Shown here: one piece after another, positions 1 to 7,127 of the stretch
Layout: each line of letters opens with the position of its first letter
Numbering within the stretch: the stretch's first letter is position 1
Source: Burkholderiales bacterium
GTDB lineage: Bacteria; Pseudomonadota; Gammaproteobacteria; Burkholderiales; Burkholderiaceae_D
Direction of reading: 5' to 3'
Length of the DNA: 44,488 nucleotides
NCBI GenBank assembly: GCA_026399895.1
Contig: JAPLQC010000087.1
Span: forward strand, 13,536 to 58,023
Notes under the pieces: model-generated
Seen by the model: only the letters and a program-made list of their open reading frames with translations
The model's database searches: none
Told to the model about the DNA's origin: nothing
Position numbers and translations under genes: made by a program

Positions 1-1
1 C

Positions 2-661
2 GAGTACCGGGCCCGCGAAGACCAAGAAGCCTTTCAGCGCCAATACGACCAACTATCGGTTTTGGTGCTGTATTTAGCGCTTCCAGCTGGTGTCTTGTTC
101 TACATGTTCCCTGAGGATATCATCATGCTCTTGTTCCAGCGCGGGGCTTTCAGCGCACAAGATGCAGAGGTAGCGGCCAAATGCCTGCGGGTGTTGGCTT
201 GGTCGATTCCGCTCGGGTGTTTTTTCACGTTGAATGGGCGCGTCGTAGAGTCCTTTCAACAGCTGAGCTTGCCGGCGCTGTGGGGCAGTCTTGGCAACCT
301 AGGCTTGATGGCGTTGACCTTTGGGCTCGTCGGTGTGAAGGGCTATATCGGCATTGCGCTGGCCCGACTGGCGGTGGACCTGGCCTATTTTCTTCCGCTG
401 GGCCTGTGGATGCTGCATCGTCACCGAGTGCGTGTGCAGTTTTTACAGCTGCTCATTGCGCTGGGTCGCGCTGGTCTGGCCTGCAGTATTCCCCTAGGTC
501 TGGCCCTCATGCTTCGTTCAACGCTGCTGGACCCAGTTAGTTCGGTGCCTCCGGTTTGGGCGTTGACCGCAGTCGCTACCATGGGCATTTTGTACGCCGC
601 CTTGGTGCTTATGTTGGAACCTCGCGCGCGTTCGGCCGTCAAGTCAATGAGTGGGAGGTGA
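2..661 (+). CDS. MurJ/MviN-like lipid flippase, C-terminal part (5' end outside window)
   Basis: The reading frame is open from the first bases of the window and ends at TGA 659-661, so only the last 219 residues are visible. They contain several hydrophobic helices and the stretch LLFQRGAFSAQDA, which closely resembles the MurJ/MviN family of MOP-superfamily flippases. Such proteins move undecaprenyl-linked sugar precursors across the inner membrane. The position, 3 bp ahead of an acyltransferase and a run of polysaccharide genes, suggests a copy devoted to surface polysaccharide export rather than the housekeeping murJ, but that is inference. A Wzx-type flippase is the alternative. The apparent TTG start at 62 is inside the gene and should not be used. 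Confidence 0.8.
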   Translation, partial: EYRAREDQEAFQRQYDQLSVLVLYLALPAGVLFYMFPEDIIMLLFQRGAFSAQDAEVAAKCLRVLAWSIPLGCFFTLNGRVVESFQQLSLPALWGSLGNLGLMALTFGLVGVKGYIGIALARLAVDLAYFLPLGLWMLHRHRVRVQFLQLLIALGRAGLACSIPLGLALMLRSTLLDPVSSVPPVWALTAVATMGILYAALVLMLEPRARSAVKSMSGR

Positions 662-664
662 CTG

Positions 665-1351
665 ATGATCACAACAATCCTCAACATGCTGCGCGGCGAG
701 CGCCTTGGTATTTCGCCTTTGGCAGTAGGTGGCCGCCTGCTCGAGCGGCTTCTGGGTCGACTCCATGCCCGATTGCTTGGTTGGCAGGGCTCATACATTG
801 GCTATGGCGCACGCATCATCGGTTCGCGTGCGATTTCGGTGAAGGGGCGTGCTTACATTAATCGCGATTGCTGGATCGAAGCTGTGCGCCAGTTTCGGGG
901 CCAGCATTTTTCGCCTCAAATCTCGATTGGTCGCGGCCTGTCGGTTTCCGATCGCCTGCACCTCTCCTGCGTCGGCCGCGTTGACATTGGCGACGACTGT
1001 CTGCTGGGCAGCGGCATTTACATCAGTGACCACAACCACGGGAGCTACTCGGGTGGTGAACACAGCTCACCGGATGTCGCGCCGGTAGATCGCGCATTGG
1101 TTTTTGCCGGCGCGGTGGTCATTGGATCGCGTGTCTGGATTGGGGATAATGTGGTGATCATTGGGCCTGCTCGTATTGGCGATGGCGCAGTGATCGGAGC
1201 TCACAGCATCGTCAAGGGCGACGTACCGGCCCGAAGCGTGGTGGTTGGCGCACCCGCGAATGTGCGAAAGCTTTTCAATACATCCAACGGGCGTTGGGAG
1301 ACCGTCGAACGCAAAACGTCACTGTCCAAATTGAAGATGAATCATGATTGA
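665..1351 (+). CDS. Left-handed beta-helix (hexapeptide repeat) acyltransferase
   Basis: The protein has 228 residues. Its C-terminal half carries isoleucine/valine-spaced hexapeptide repeats (for example VDIGDDCLLGSGIYISDHNHG and later VWIGDNVVIIGPARIGDG) and ends with a GAPANVRK-like motif, as in the WcaF/Maa/NodL acetyltransferases. HNHG supplies the usual catalytic histidine region. It probably O- or N-acetylates a sugar of the polysaccharide made by this cluster; substrate unknown. The start ATG lies 3 bp after the flippase stop, and the stop overlaps the beginning of the next gene, so the genes are very likely co-transcribed and translationally coupled. The N-terminal ~60 residues match the family less clearly. 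Confidence 0.85.
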   Translation: MITTILNMLRGERLGISPLAVGGRLLERLLGRLHARLLGWQGSYIGYGARIIGSRAISVKGRAYINRDCWIEAVRQFRGQHFSPQISIGRGLSVSDRLHLSCVGRVDIGDDCLLGSGIYISDHNHGSYSGGEHSSPDVAPVDRALVFAGAVVIGSRVWIGDNVVIIGPARIGDGAVIGAHSIVKGDVPARSVVVGAPANVRKLFNTSNGRWETVERKTSLSKLKMNHD

Positions 1352-1353
1352 CC

Positions 1354-2526
1354 ATGACTGAACCACAAAGGCTTGCCGCCAAGCTGATTGCCATTTACTT
1401 CCCGCAGTTTCATGCAATCGCTGAAAATGACGCTTGGTGGGGTGCTGGCTTTACCGACTGGGAGAGCGTTCGTAACGCAACCCCGCAGTACCCGGGTCAT
1501 GCGCAACCCCGCGTACCACTGGGTGGGAACTACTATGACCAGAGCGACGTGGCGACGTTGCGCTGGCAGGTTGATCTTGCCAAGCGCTACGGCGTTCACG
1601 GCTTTTGTCATTACCACTACTGGTTCGATGGGCGGCAGCTGCTGGAAACCCCGACCAACCTGATGCTCGCCAATCCAGGCATTGACTTTCCGTTTTGTTT
1701 CTCTTGGGCCAACGAAACATGGTCAAGGCGTTGGGAAGGTCGTGACCACGAGGTGTTGATGCAGCAAACACACCCACCGACTCAAGATAGCTGGCAACGT
1801 CATTTTGACTACCTTATCCGTGCGTGGCAGGACCCTCGCGCGATCCATGTTGACGGCAAGCCTGTCTTCGTGATCTATCGGCCCCAGAACATTCCCAAGC
1901 TCCCCGACATGCTTGCGTTTTGGAGACGCCTGGCACAGGAACGTGGCCTGCCAGGGCTGTATGTCATACACCAGAAAAGCTATGACCTCCCTGATGCCTC
2001 CATGCTTCAGGGCTTTGATGCCGTCTTCCAATTCCAGCCCTCTGAGGCGGTTCACTCGACCGCTTATCGCCCCCGTTCAATCCGCCAGTCACCCTTGTTT
2101 CGTTTGATTCAACGTCTGCCCGAACGGTATCAAGACTGGTTACGCGGCCTGCGTACACGCCTGCAAAAAGATCTGACATTGCACGACTACGCCAGCGTTT
2201 GGCGTGCAGCTGTTGAACAGCGGCCGGAGCCTGGGCTGACGACTTACCCCGGCGCTTTTGTGGACTGGGACAATGCCTCCCGCTACAAGCACCGCGCCAC
2301 TGTCTTCCAAGGCGCCACGCCTGCTCTGTTTGGCTACTGGCTGGGCGAACTTTTAAAATCGCTGCCAGAGCGCAACCTACCTGAAAATTTCGTGTGGTTG
2401 AACGCCTGGAATGAATGGGCCGAGGCCGCTTACCTGGAACCTGACGAACACCATGGATACGAGTACCTGGAGGCGCTGCAGTGGGCGCTGTCTGCCACGT
2501 CCGCAACCGCGGCAAAGGGCAACTGA
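1354..2526 (+). CDS. WbsX-type polysaccharide protein (glycosyltransferase/GH99-like)
   Basis: The protein has 390 residues from ATG 1354; an in-frame TTG at 1348 would add two residues and overlap the previous stop. The N-terminus (IAIYFPQFHAIAENDAWWG, then GFTDWESVRNA) and later GVHGFCHYHYWFDGRQLLE and FVWLNAWNEWAEAAYLEPD are the hallmarks of the WbsX family, found in O-antigen and capsule clusters. Its fold is related to GH99 endo-mannosidases, and the WNEWAE motif holds the conserved acidic residues. The exact reaction is not established for most members. It overlaps the following methyltransferase gene (TGATG), supporting one operon. Confidence 0.88.
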   Translation: MTEPQRLAAKLIAIYFPQFHAIAENDAWWGAGFTDWESVRNATPQYPGHAQPRVPLGGNYYDQSDVATLRWQVDLAKRYGVHGFCHYHYWFDGRQLLETPTNLMLANPGIDFPFCFSWANETWSRRWEGRDHEVLMQQTHPPTQDSWQRHFDYLIRAWQDPRAIHVDGKPVFVIYRPQNIPKLPDMLAFWRRLAQERGLPGLYVIHQKSYDLPDASMLQGFDAVFQFQPSEAVHSTAYRPRSIRQSPLFRLIQRLPERYQDWLRGLRTRLQKDLTLHDYASVWRAAVEQRPEPGLTTYPGAFVDWDNASRYKHRATVFQGATPALFGYWLGELLKSLPERNLPENFVWLNAWNEWAEAAYLEPDEHHGYEYLEALQWALSATSATAAKGN

Positions 2527-3125
2527 TGCAGCACGATGCTGAAAAGTTTGAGCGTTACTTTAGCCACCTGCGCCAGATCTCGCGGGTCGGCCTTCTTTAC
2601 AAGCGCCTGTTTGCAGCGCCTGTCCTTTACTGGTATGCCCGTCGTTTTGGCCCGCGCGTGATGGAGGTCGGATTTGGGTTTGCCGCTGGCCTGATTGGTG
2701 CGTTTCCGCGCCGCGTCTGGGGGCTGGAGATCAACCCCTTGGCCGTGGATTACTGTTCGGCCCGGGGCTTGCGTGTAAAAGCAATAGCTGAGGATGGCAC
2801 CTTTCCAGAAGTGGACGGTGCCTTCGACGTTTGCCTGTTGGACAACGTACTCGAGCACATCGAAGCCCCGTTCCGCACGCTGGACGAATGCCACCGGATC
2901 ACCAGGCCTCGTGGCGGCCTGATCATCATCGTTCCTGGCGAGCGCGGATATGCCTCGGACGATGACCACAAAAAGTTTTACGGCGTCGCTGAACTCCAGG
3001 CGCTTGACCCACGCTGGGAGCTACAAAAGTTGTTCTCGCTGCCCGTTGGTTTTATCAGCCCAGCGCTCTCGCGCAGACTCAAGCAGTACTGCTTGGTAGG
3101 CGTCTATGCCAAACGTGCAGCCTGA
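2526..3125 (+). CDS. SAM-dependent methyltransferase (class I)
   Basis: The protein has 199 residues, starting at ATG 2526, which overlaps the WbsX stop codon. A longer in-frame start at 2481 would run deep into WbsX. The motif VMEVGFGFAAGLIGAFP is the glycine-rich SAM loop, followed by GLEINPLAVDYC (acidic residue that binds the ribose) and FDVCLLDNVLEHIEAPFRTL, typical of Methyltransf_11/23-type enzymes. It probably methylates a sugar of the surface polysaccharide, as with capping methyltransferases in O-antigen clusters; acceptor unknown. The 3' end overlaps the next glycosyltransferase gene by 20 bp. Confidence 0.85.
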   Translation: MQHDAEKFERYFSHLRQISRVGLLYKRLFAAPVLYWYARRFGPRVMEVGFGFAAGLIGAFPRRVWGLEINPLAVDYCSARGLRVKAIAEDGTFPEVDGAFDVCLLDNVLEHIEAPFRTLDECHRITRPRGGLIIIVPGERGYASDDDHKKFYGVAELQALDPRWELQKLFSLPVGFISPALSRRLKQYCLVGVYAKRAA

Positions 3126-3882
3126 ACTAATTTCGGTCTCTATCGTCAGCCACGGACAGGGCGGGCTGGTGGCCGCGCTGTTGGGCGATCTGGCCATTCA
3201 TTGCACAGGCACACCCATCGAGGTGCTGCTCACGCTGAACTTGCCAGAAGACTTACCCTGTGACCTCTCGCAGTTTCCCTTTCCGGTTCTACGCATCGAC
3301 AATCTGCATCCGCTGGGCTTCGGGGCCAACCATAACCAGGCTTTTGCGCGATCCAGCGGCGATTTCTTTTCCGTGCTCAACCCCGACATACGGCTTTCGC
3401 ACGACCCATTTCCAGCCCTGCGGGCTGCGTTGAATGACCCTTTGGTGGGCCTTTCTGCCCCGCTCGTACTCAACCCCTCAGGCCTGCCTGAAGACAGTGC
3501 GCGCCCCTTCCCCAGTCCGCTGATGATCTTGCTCAAGGCATTGCGCCTGGGGCGTGGTCGACCGTATGCCGTCGGTGAGCAAACTCTGCACCCGGACTGG
3601 GTCGCTGGTATGTGCATTCTGCTGCCTGCGGCGCGCTTTCGGCAGTTCGGTGGGTTCGACACCCGCTATTTCCTTTACTACGAAGACGTGGACCTGTGTG
3701 CCCGGCTGCGCCTTGCTGGCTTGCAAGTGGCCCTGACTCCCGCCGCGCGGGTGACCCATGCTGCCCAGCGTGCCAGCCATCGCAAGCTGCGTTACCTGGT
3801 ATTGCATTTACGGAGCATCTCGCGTTTTTTCTGCTCGCCTGTGTATTGGAGGGTGCGTCTGGCGCGGGAGCCTGGGCAATGA
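3106..3882 (+). CDS. Glycosyltransferase family 2 (rhamnosyltransferase-like)
   Basis: The protein has 258 residues and a GT-A fold. It begins with a SVSIVSHGQGG strand. FGANHNQAF is the nucleotide-sugar region, FSVLNPDIRL is the DXD-equivalent, and the acceptor-side motif YFLYYEDVDLCARLRLAG is characteristic of WbbL-type rhamnosyltransferases. It likely adds one sugar to a lipid-linked repeat unit on the cytoplasmic face. Translation starts inside the previous gene (20-bp overlap), and the stop overlaps the next start (ATGA), so expression is coupled. Donor sugar and linkage cannot be read from the sequence. Confidence 0.88.
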   Translation: MPNVQPELISVSIVSHGQGGLVAALLGDLAIHCTGTPIEVLLTLNLPEDLPCDLSQFPFPVLRIDNLHPLGFGANHNQAFARSSGDFFSVLNPDIRLSHDPFPALRAALNDPLVGLSAPLVLNPSGLPEDSARPFPSPLMILLKALRLGRGRPYAVGEQTLHPDWVAGMCILLPAARFRQFGGFDTRYFLYYEDVDLCARLRLAGLQVALTPAARVTHAAQRASHRKLRYLVLHLRSISRFFCSPVYWRVRLAREPGQ

Positions 3883-4820
3883 CTTTGCTCGTCACGGGTG
3901 CCAATGGCTTCGTAGGCACAGCGCTGTGCCGGCTGGCTCAGGCCAGAGGCCTAGATGTCCGCGCTGCCGTGCGCATGACCTGCGACTTGCCAGTCCCGCA
4001 AGTGGCTGTAGGCGACATTAATGCCAAAACAGATTGGCGCAGCGCATTGGTTGGCTGCGACACCGTGATCCACTTGGCGGCCCTTGCCCATAGACCTCAG
4101 GGTACCGACGCCAATGCGCATGCTGCGCTGCACGCGACTAACGTCGACGGCGCGTTGCATCTGGCCAGGCAGGCTGCTGATGCTGGCATCAGCAGGTTTG
4201 TGTTCTTGAGCTCAATCAAAGCCTGGGGCGAGACCACCAAGCCTGGGCAACACGCAGGCGAGGGCGATGCCTGCCAACCGCAGGATGCCTACGGCCGAAG
4301 CAAGCATGCGGCCGAGCAAGCGCTGCGCGGTTTGGCAATTGAGCGAGGAATGGCCCTAGTCATCGTTCGCGCGCCCCTTGTTTATGGGCCTGAGGCCAAG
4401 GCAAATTTCGCGGCATTGGTACGGGCAGTATGCGCCGGCTGGCCGTTGCCGCTGGGTGCGGTGCGCAATGCGCGCAGCCTGGTGGGGCTGGACAATCTTT
4501 GTGACTTTTTGCTGTGCTGTGCGCAGCATCCCGCTGCCGCAGGCCAAACCTTCCATGTGAGCGATGGCGTCGACTTGTCGAGCGCCGAGTTAGTACGCGC
4601 AATAGCTCGCGCCTATGGCAAACCAATTCGCTTACTAGCTCTGCCCCCGTGGCTGTTGCGTTCTTGCGCTGGACTGTTGGGACAGGGTGCCACCGCGCAG
4701 CGCCTGTTGGATAATTTTCAGCTGGACATATCTAAAGCCCGGTCCCTGCTTGGATGGGAGCCATTGGTGCCATTAGACGAAGGCCTGCGCCGCGCGCTGG
4801 CAAGGCAAGGTACACGTTAA
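3879..4820 (+). CDS. NAD-dependent sugar epimerase/dehydratase (extended SDR)
   Basis: The protein has 313 residues. The start ATG 3879 overlaps the glycosyltransferase stop; the frame is open further upstream to 3612 but that is shadow. TGANGFVG is the NAD-binding loop, LSSIKAWGE supplies the catalytic serine, and AYGRSKHAAE the Tyr-x-x-x-Lys pair of extended short-chain dehydrogenases. It resembles the WbpV/FnlB-like group that act as UDP-HexNAc 4-epimerases or 4-keto-sugar reductases beside WbpM-type dehydratases and WbpL-type transferases. Such partners do occur downstream (6573-9094), but only beyond a decayed region. Specificity is not certain. Confidence 0.87.
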   Translation: MTLLVTGANGFVGTALCRLAQARGLDVRAAVRMTCDLPVPQVAVGDINAKTDWRSALVGCDTVIHLAALAHRPQGTDANAHAALHATNVDGALHLARQAADAGISRFVFLSSIKAWGETTKPGQHAGEGDACQPQDAYGRSKHAAEQALRGLAIERGMALVIVRAPLVYGPEAKANFAALVRAVCAGWPLPLGAVRNARSLVGLDNLCDFLLCCAQHPAAAGQTFHVSDGVDLSSAELVRAIARAYGKPIRLLALPPWLLRSCAGLLGQGATAQRLLDNFQLDISKARSLLGWEPLVPLDEGLRRALARQGTR

Positions 4821-4821
4821 G

Positions 4822-4959
4822 ATGTTTATCAGATGTATTGCTCGCATTGCTGGCTCTGATGCTGCCGCCGCCGTGGCGGGTGTGGTGTCGGCTGCCATGG
4901 CTAATAGCCACGAAATGCAGTTGGCCGGGTTCTTGGATGACTACGACCGCCAGCGGTGA
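4822..4959 (+). pseudogene. Relic of a CapD/WbpM-like gene, overlapped by a possible sugar-transferase start
   Basis: One frame starting at ATG 4822 encodes 45 residues ending AAMANSHEMQLAGFLDDYDR before TGA 4957-4959. This matches, almost residue for residue, the middle of the intact CapD-like protein in this window (AAMSNSHEMQVVGFLDDDDR, encoded at about 7655-7714), although the codons differ considerably. Everything before and after that block of the CapD protein is missing. In another frame, about 4815-4875 reads LRCLSDVLLALLALMLPPPW, which looks like the first membrane helix of an initiating sugar-phosphate transferase. Both are best read as the debris of an older transferase-CapD pair that followed the epimerase. 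The CapD match is strong; the transferase match is suggestive only. Confidence 0.6.
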
Positions 4960-4975
4960 AACAACGCACTGCTGA

Positions 4976-5236
4976 TGCTCAATTCCCGGCGCAGGTCCGG
5001 CACCTTGGGTTGGTTTGATTGAGCTGCTGAAGGTAAAAGAGTCTGCTGCAATCGATGAGCCTGCCCGGCTGTTTGACCTTGGCGAGAGGGTTCGGCTGGT
5101 CACAGGCCCATTCGCCGGTATCGATGGTATCTACCAGATGGCCGAAGGCGGGCGACGCGTCATCGTGCGAATCGAGCTGATGAGCAAGCGCGTAGCGGTG
5201 GGAGTCTCGCCGACCGAATTGCGGAAAACTGGCTAG
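4976..5236 (+). pseudogene. C-terminal remnant of an RfaH/NusG-like antiterminator
   Basis: This frame encodes LIELLKVKE, then FDLGERVRLVTGPFAGIDG and IELMSKRVAVGVSPTELRK. That is the linker plus KOW domain of RfaH/NusG-type elongation factors (compare the usual F-x-x-G-x-x-V-R-x-x-x-GPFAG pattern). The NGN domain that binds RNA polymerase is absent: the frame opens at about 4976 after a stop. The only possible start is a TTG at 5015. RfaH-like genes often head or neighbour polysaccharide operons, so this is probably a regulator lost during rearrangement. A free-standing KOW-only protein is possible but unlikely. Confidence 0.65.
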
Positions 5237-5516
5237 ACCTTTCGAACCTAGCAACGGCTTTCGTCCACCTGCAGGACGTGTCAGAATTCAGCCGTTCCGA
5301 GAGAAAACAAGCGTAGCGCTTGAGTGCTAGGCAGTTCCAAACTTCAAGCTTTCCAAATCCCATCAGTTTCCTGCGCTTGCCGATCGTGAGACGGCAGAGC
5401 GGTAGCCTCTCTTAATGCCGCTCATACAACCTTCCACTTTCCAAGCGAATGTTTTTCTTGTTCCTCTAGGCTGGTTTTATGTTGGGCATTCATTCCTGCA
5501 GCTGACAACCAGATTA
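5237..5516. other. Non-coding gap in the decayed region
   Basis: About 280 bp between the RfaH-like relic and the ugd relic. I recognise no gene, no RNA and no clear repeat here. Short frames exist on both strands but show no family resemblance. Confidence 0.5.
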
Positions 5517-6176
5517 ATAAAGATTGCTATTGCCGGTACAGGCTATGTGGGCCTGTCGAATGGAGTGCTACTAGCCCGGCACAACGAGGTTGTTTGCATT
5601 GACATCGTTCCCGAAAAAGTGGCGATGCTCAATCGTAAAGAATCACCGATTGAGGATGCCGAGATACAAGACTTCCTGAAAAACCGGGCTCTAGATTTTA
5701 GGGCGACTCTCGATAAAACCGATGCCTACGCAGGAGCTGATTACGTCATCATCGGCACGCCCACCGATTACGACCCTGAAACCAACTACTTCAATACTGA
5801 CTCCATTGAGGCAGTAATCCGCGACGTGATGGCCATCAATTCATCAGCGGTGATGGTTAGTAAATCGACGGTACCAGTTGGATACACCGTCAAGACCAGA
5901 AAAGTACTTGAAATTCAAAACCTAGTTTTCTCTCCCGAATTCCTCCGAGAGGGCAAAGCACTTTACGACAATTTGCATCCGTCACCCATTGTCGTAGGTG
6001 AAAAATCCACACGCGCTGAAACCTTCGCCAACTTGCTCAAGCAAGGCGCCGTCAAGCAGGAAATTCTGGTACTTTTTGTAGATAGCACGGAGTTCGAGGC
6101 GATTAAACTTTTCGCGAACACCTATCTTGCAATATGCGTTGCTTACTTTAACGAGCTTGACACCTATGCTGCAAAC
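5517..6176 (+). pseudogene. ugd: Truncated UDP-glucose 6-dehydrogenase, start codon lost
   Basis: From 5517 the frame reads [20 protein letters not shown], then [40 protein letters not shown] and [19 protein letters not shown]. That is the N-terminal NAD domain and central helix of short-form Ugd (about 388 residues in enteric bacteria). Two defects are visible. The codon where the family starts (M-K-I) is ATA (5517-5519), with no good alternative start nearby; the next upstream ATG is at 5415, before unrelated residues. Homology ends near 6176, so the catalytic cysteine region and C-terminal domain are missing. Intact Ugd makes UDP-glucuronate for capsule sugars; this copy cannot be active. 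Confidence 0.8.
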
Positions 6177-6236
6177 CCCCGACATTTCCACCAGCGCCTC
6201 GCCGTAGAACCGATTTTCAGCCGATGCAGCAGGGTC

Positions 6237-6308
6237 AGCACGGCGGTGATACTGTTGGTTCACCCTTTATACCGTTTCTTCAAACGGTATATGTTGCGCA
6301 GGCCATGA
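6237..6308 (+). pseudogene. Possible tail fragment of a GT2 glycosyltransferase fused to the ugd frame
   Basis: In the same frame as the ugd remnant, the last residues before TGA 6306-6308 read [16 protein letters not shown]. This resembles the conserved segment near the C-terminus of WaaE-like family 2 glycosyltransferases (pattern RFFK.YVL+RGF). It has nothing to do with Ugd. It suggests that a deletion joined the front of ugd to the back of another cluster gene. The match is short, so confidence is low. Confidence 0.3.
6268..6291. repeat. Perfect 10-bp inverted repeat (hairpin)
   Basis: TATACCGTTT (6268-6277) and AAACGGTATA (6282-6291) are perfect complements around a 4-base CTTC loop. 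There is no T-run after it on either strand, so it is not a typical intrinsic terminator. It lies in the decayed region. Confidence 0.75.
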
Positions 6309-6572
6309 ATAAGCCCCGAATCCGCGGCATGACTTTGGTCTGTCTGGCAACCTTCAGCGGCGGCGCGTACGCTGGCCAACGCGTATCATGTTGCACGGCC
6401 TTTACTGCCAACGCCGGTAAGCTGATTCCAGACAGTTGCCCGATTGTTGGGTGAGGGCGATGTGGCGGATCGGTTGAGGGGTCCCTAGTGGTAGAAAGTT
6501 CCAAGGCCCGAGATTTGCTCGGCTGAAAACCAGTGTTTTCGATGGATGAGCAACTTAAACAGGTAGCGTTGC
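6309..6572. other. Gap before the sugar transferase
   Basis: About 260 bp. An ATG at 6305 opens a 49-residue frame (to 6454) whose first 23 residues look like a signal peptide ([17 protein letters not shown], ending in AYA), but the remainder matches nothing I know; it may be the beginning of a lost secreted protein. No terminator or clear promoter is visible. Confidence 0.35.
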
Positions 6573-7127
6573 ATGATTCGCGTATTTGACGTTGTTCTGT
6601 CCCTTTTGGGATTGCTTCTTGGGGCTCCCATTTTAGTCTTTCTGTGGACATTGGGCTGGCTGGATGCCGGACCACCACTGTTCCGACAGGAACGCGTTGG
6701 CCGCCATCAAATGCCGTTCACGTTAGTGAAGTTTCGCACTATGCGTCCAAATACGGCATCAGTCGCAACCCATCTGGCCGACGCATCGGCAGTAACCAAG
6801 CTAGGCCATTTTTTACGTCGCACTAAGTTGGATGAATTGCCGCAGTTATGGAATGTACTCAAGGGCGAGATGAGCTTGGTTGGACCCCGGCCTTGTTTAT
6901 TCAATCAACACGAACTGATTCAGGAGCGCATGTCGTTGGGTATTTTTAATGCGCGTCCGGGTATCACTGGATTGGCTCAAGTTCAGGGAATTGATATGTC
7001 TACCCCTAAGCTACTCGCCGAGACGGATGCTCGTATGTTGGAGAGTATGAGTTTGTGGAGCTATTTCAGGTACATCACACAGACGGTCACGGGTTCAGGC
7101 TTAGGCGACCGTATAAAGCGAGAATGA
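6573..7127 (+). CDS. Bacterial sugar-phosphate transferase (polyprenyl-phosphate, PglC/EpsL-type)
   Basis: The protein has 184 residues: one N-terminal re-entrant or membrane helix (about 5-30), followed by the cytoplasmic catalytic domain of monotopic phosphoglycosyl transferases. Visible motifs are PPLFRQERVGR, FTLVKFRTM, KLDELPQLWNVLKGEMSLVGPRP (the DE pair is catalytic in PglC) and ARPGITGLAQVQG. It transfers a sugar-1-phosphate to undecaprenyl phosphate, the first membrane step of repeat-unit assembly. The short length places it with PglC/WecP-like single-domain enzymes rather than WcaJ. The stop overlaps the CapD start (ATGA), a pairing that is common in such clusters. Confidence 0.92.
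   Translation: MIRVFDVVLSLLGLLLGAPILVFLWTLGWLDAGPPLFRQERVGRHQMPFTLVKFRTMRPNTASVATHLADASAVTKLGHFLRRTKLDELPQLWNVLKGEMSLVGPRPCLFNQHELIQERMSLGIFNARPGITGLAQVQGIDMSTPKLLAETDARMLESMSLWSYFRYITQTVTGSGLGDRIKRE

Noticed and set aside
3612..3878. N-terminal extension of the sugar epimerase
   Set aside because: The frame is open but overlaps the glycosyltransferase gene; the NAD-binding motif follows directly after ATG 3879.
5160..5363. Minus-strand frame of 67 codons over the RfaH-like relic and gap
   Set aside because: No family resemblance, no ribosome site, and it overlaps a recognisable relic on the other strand.
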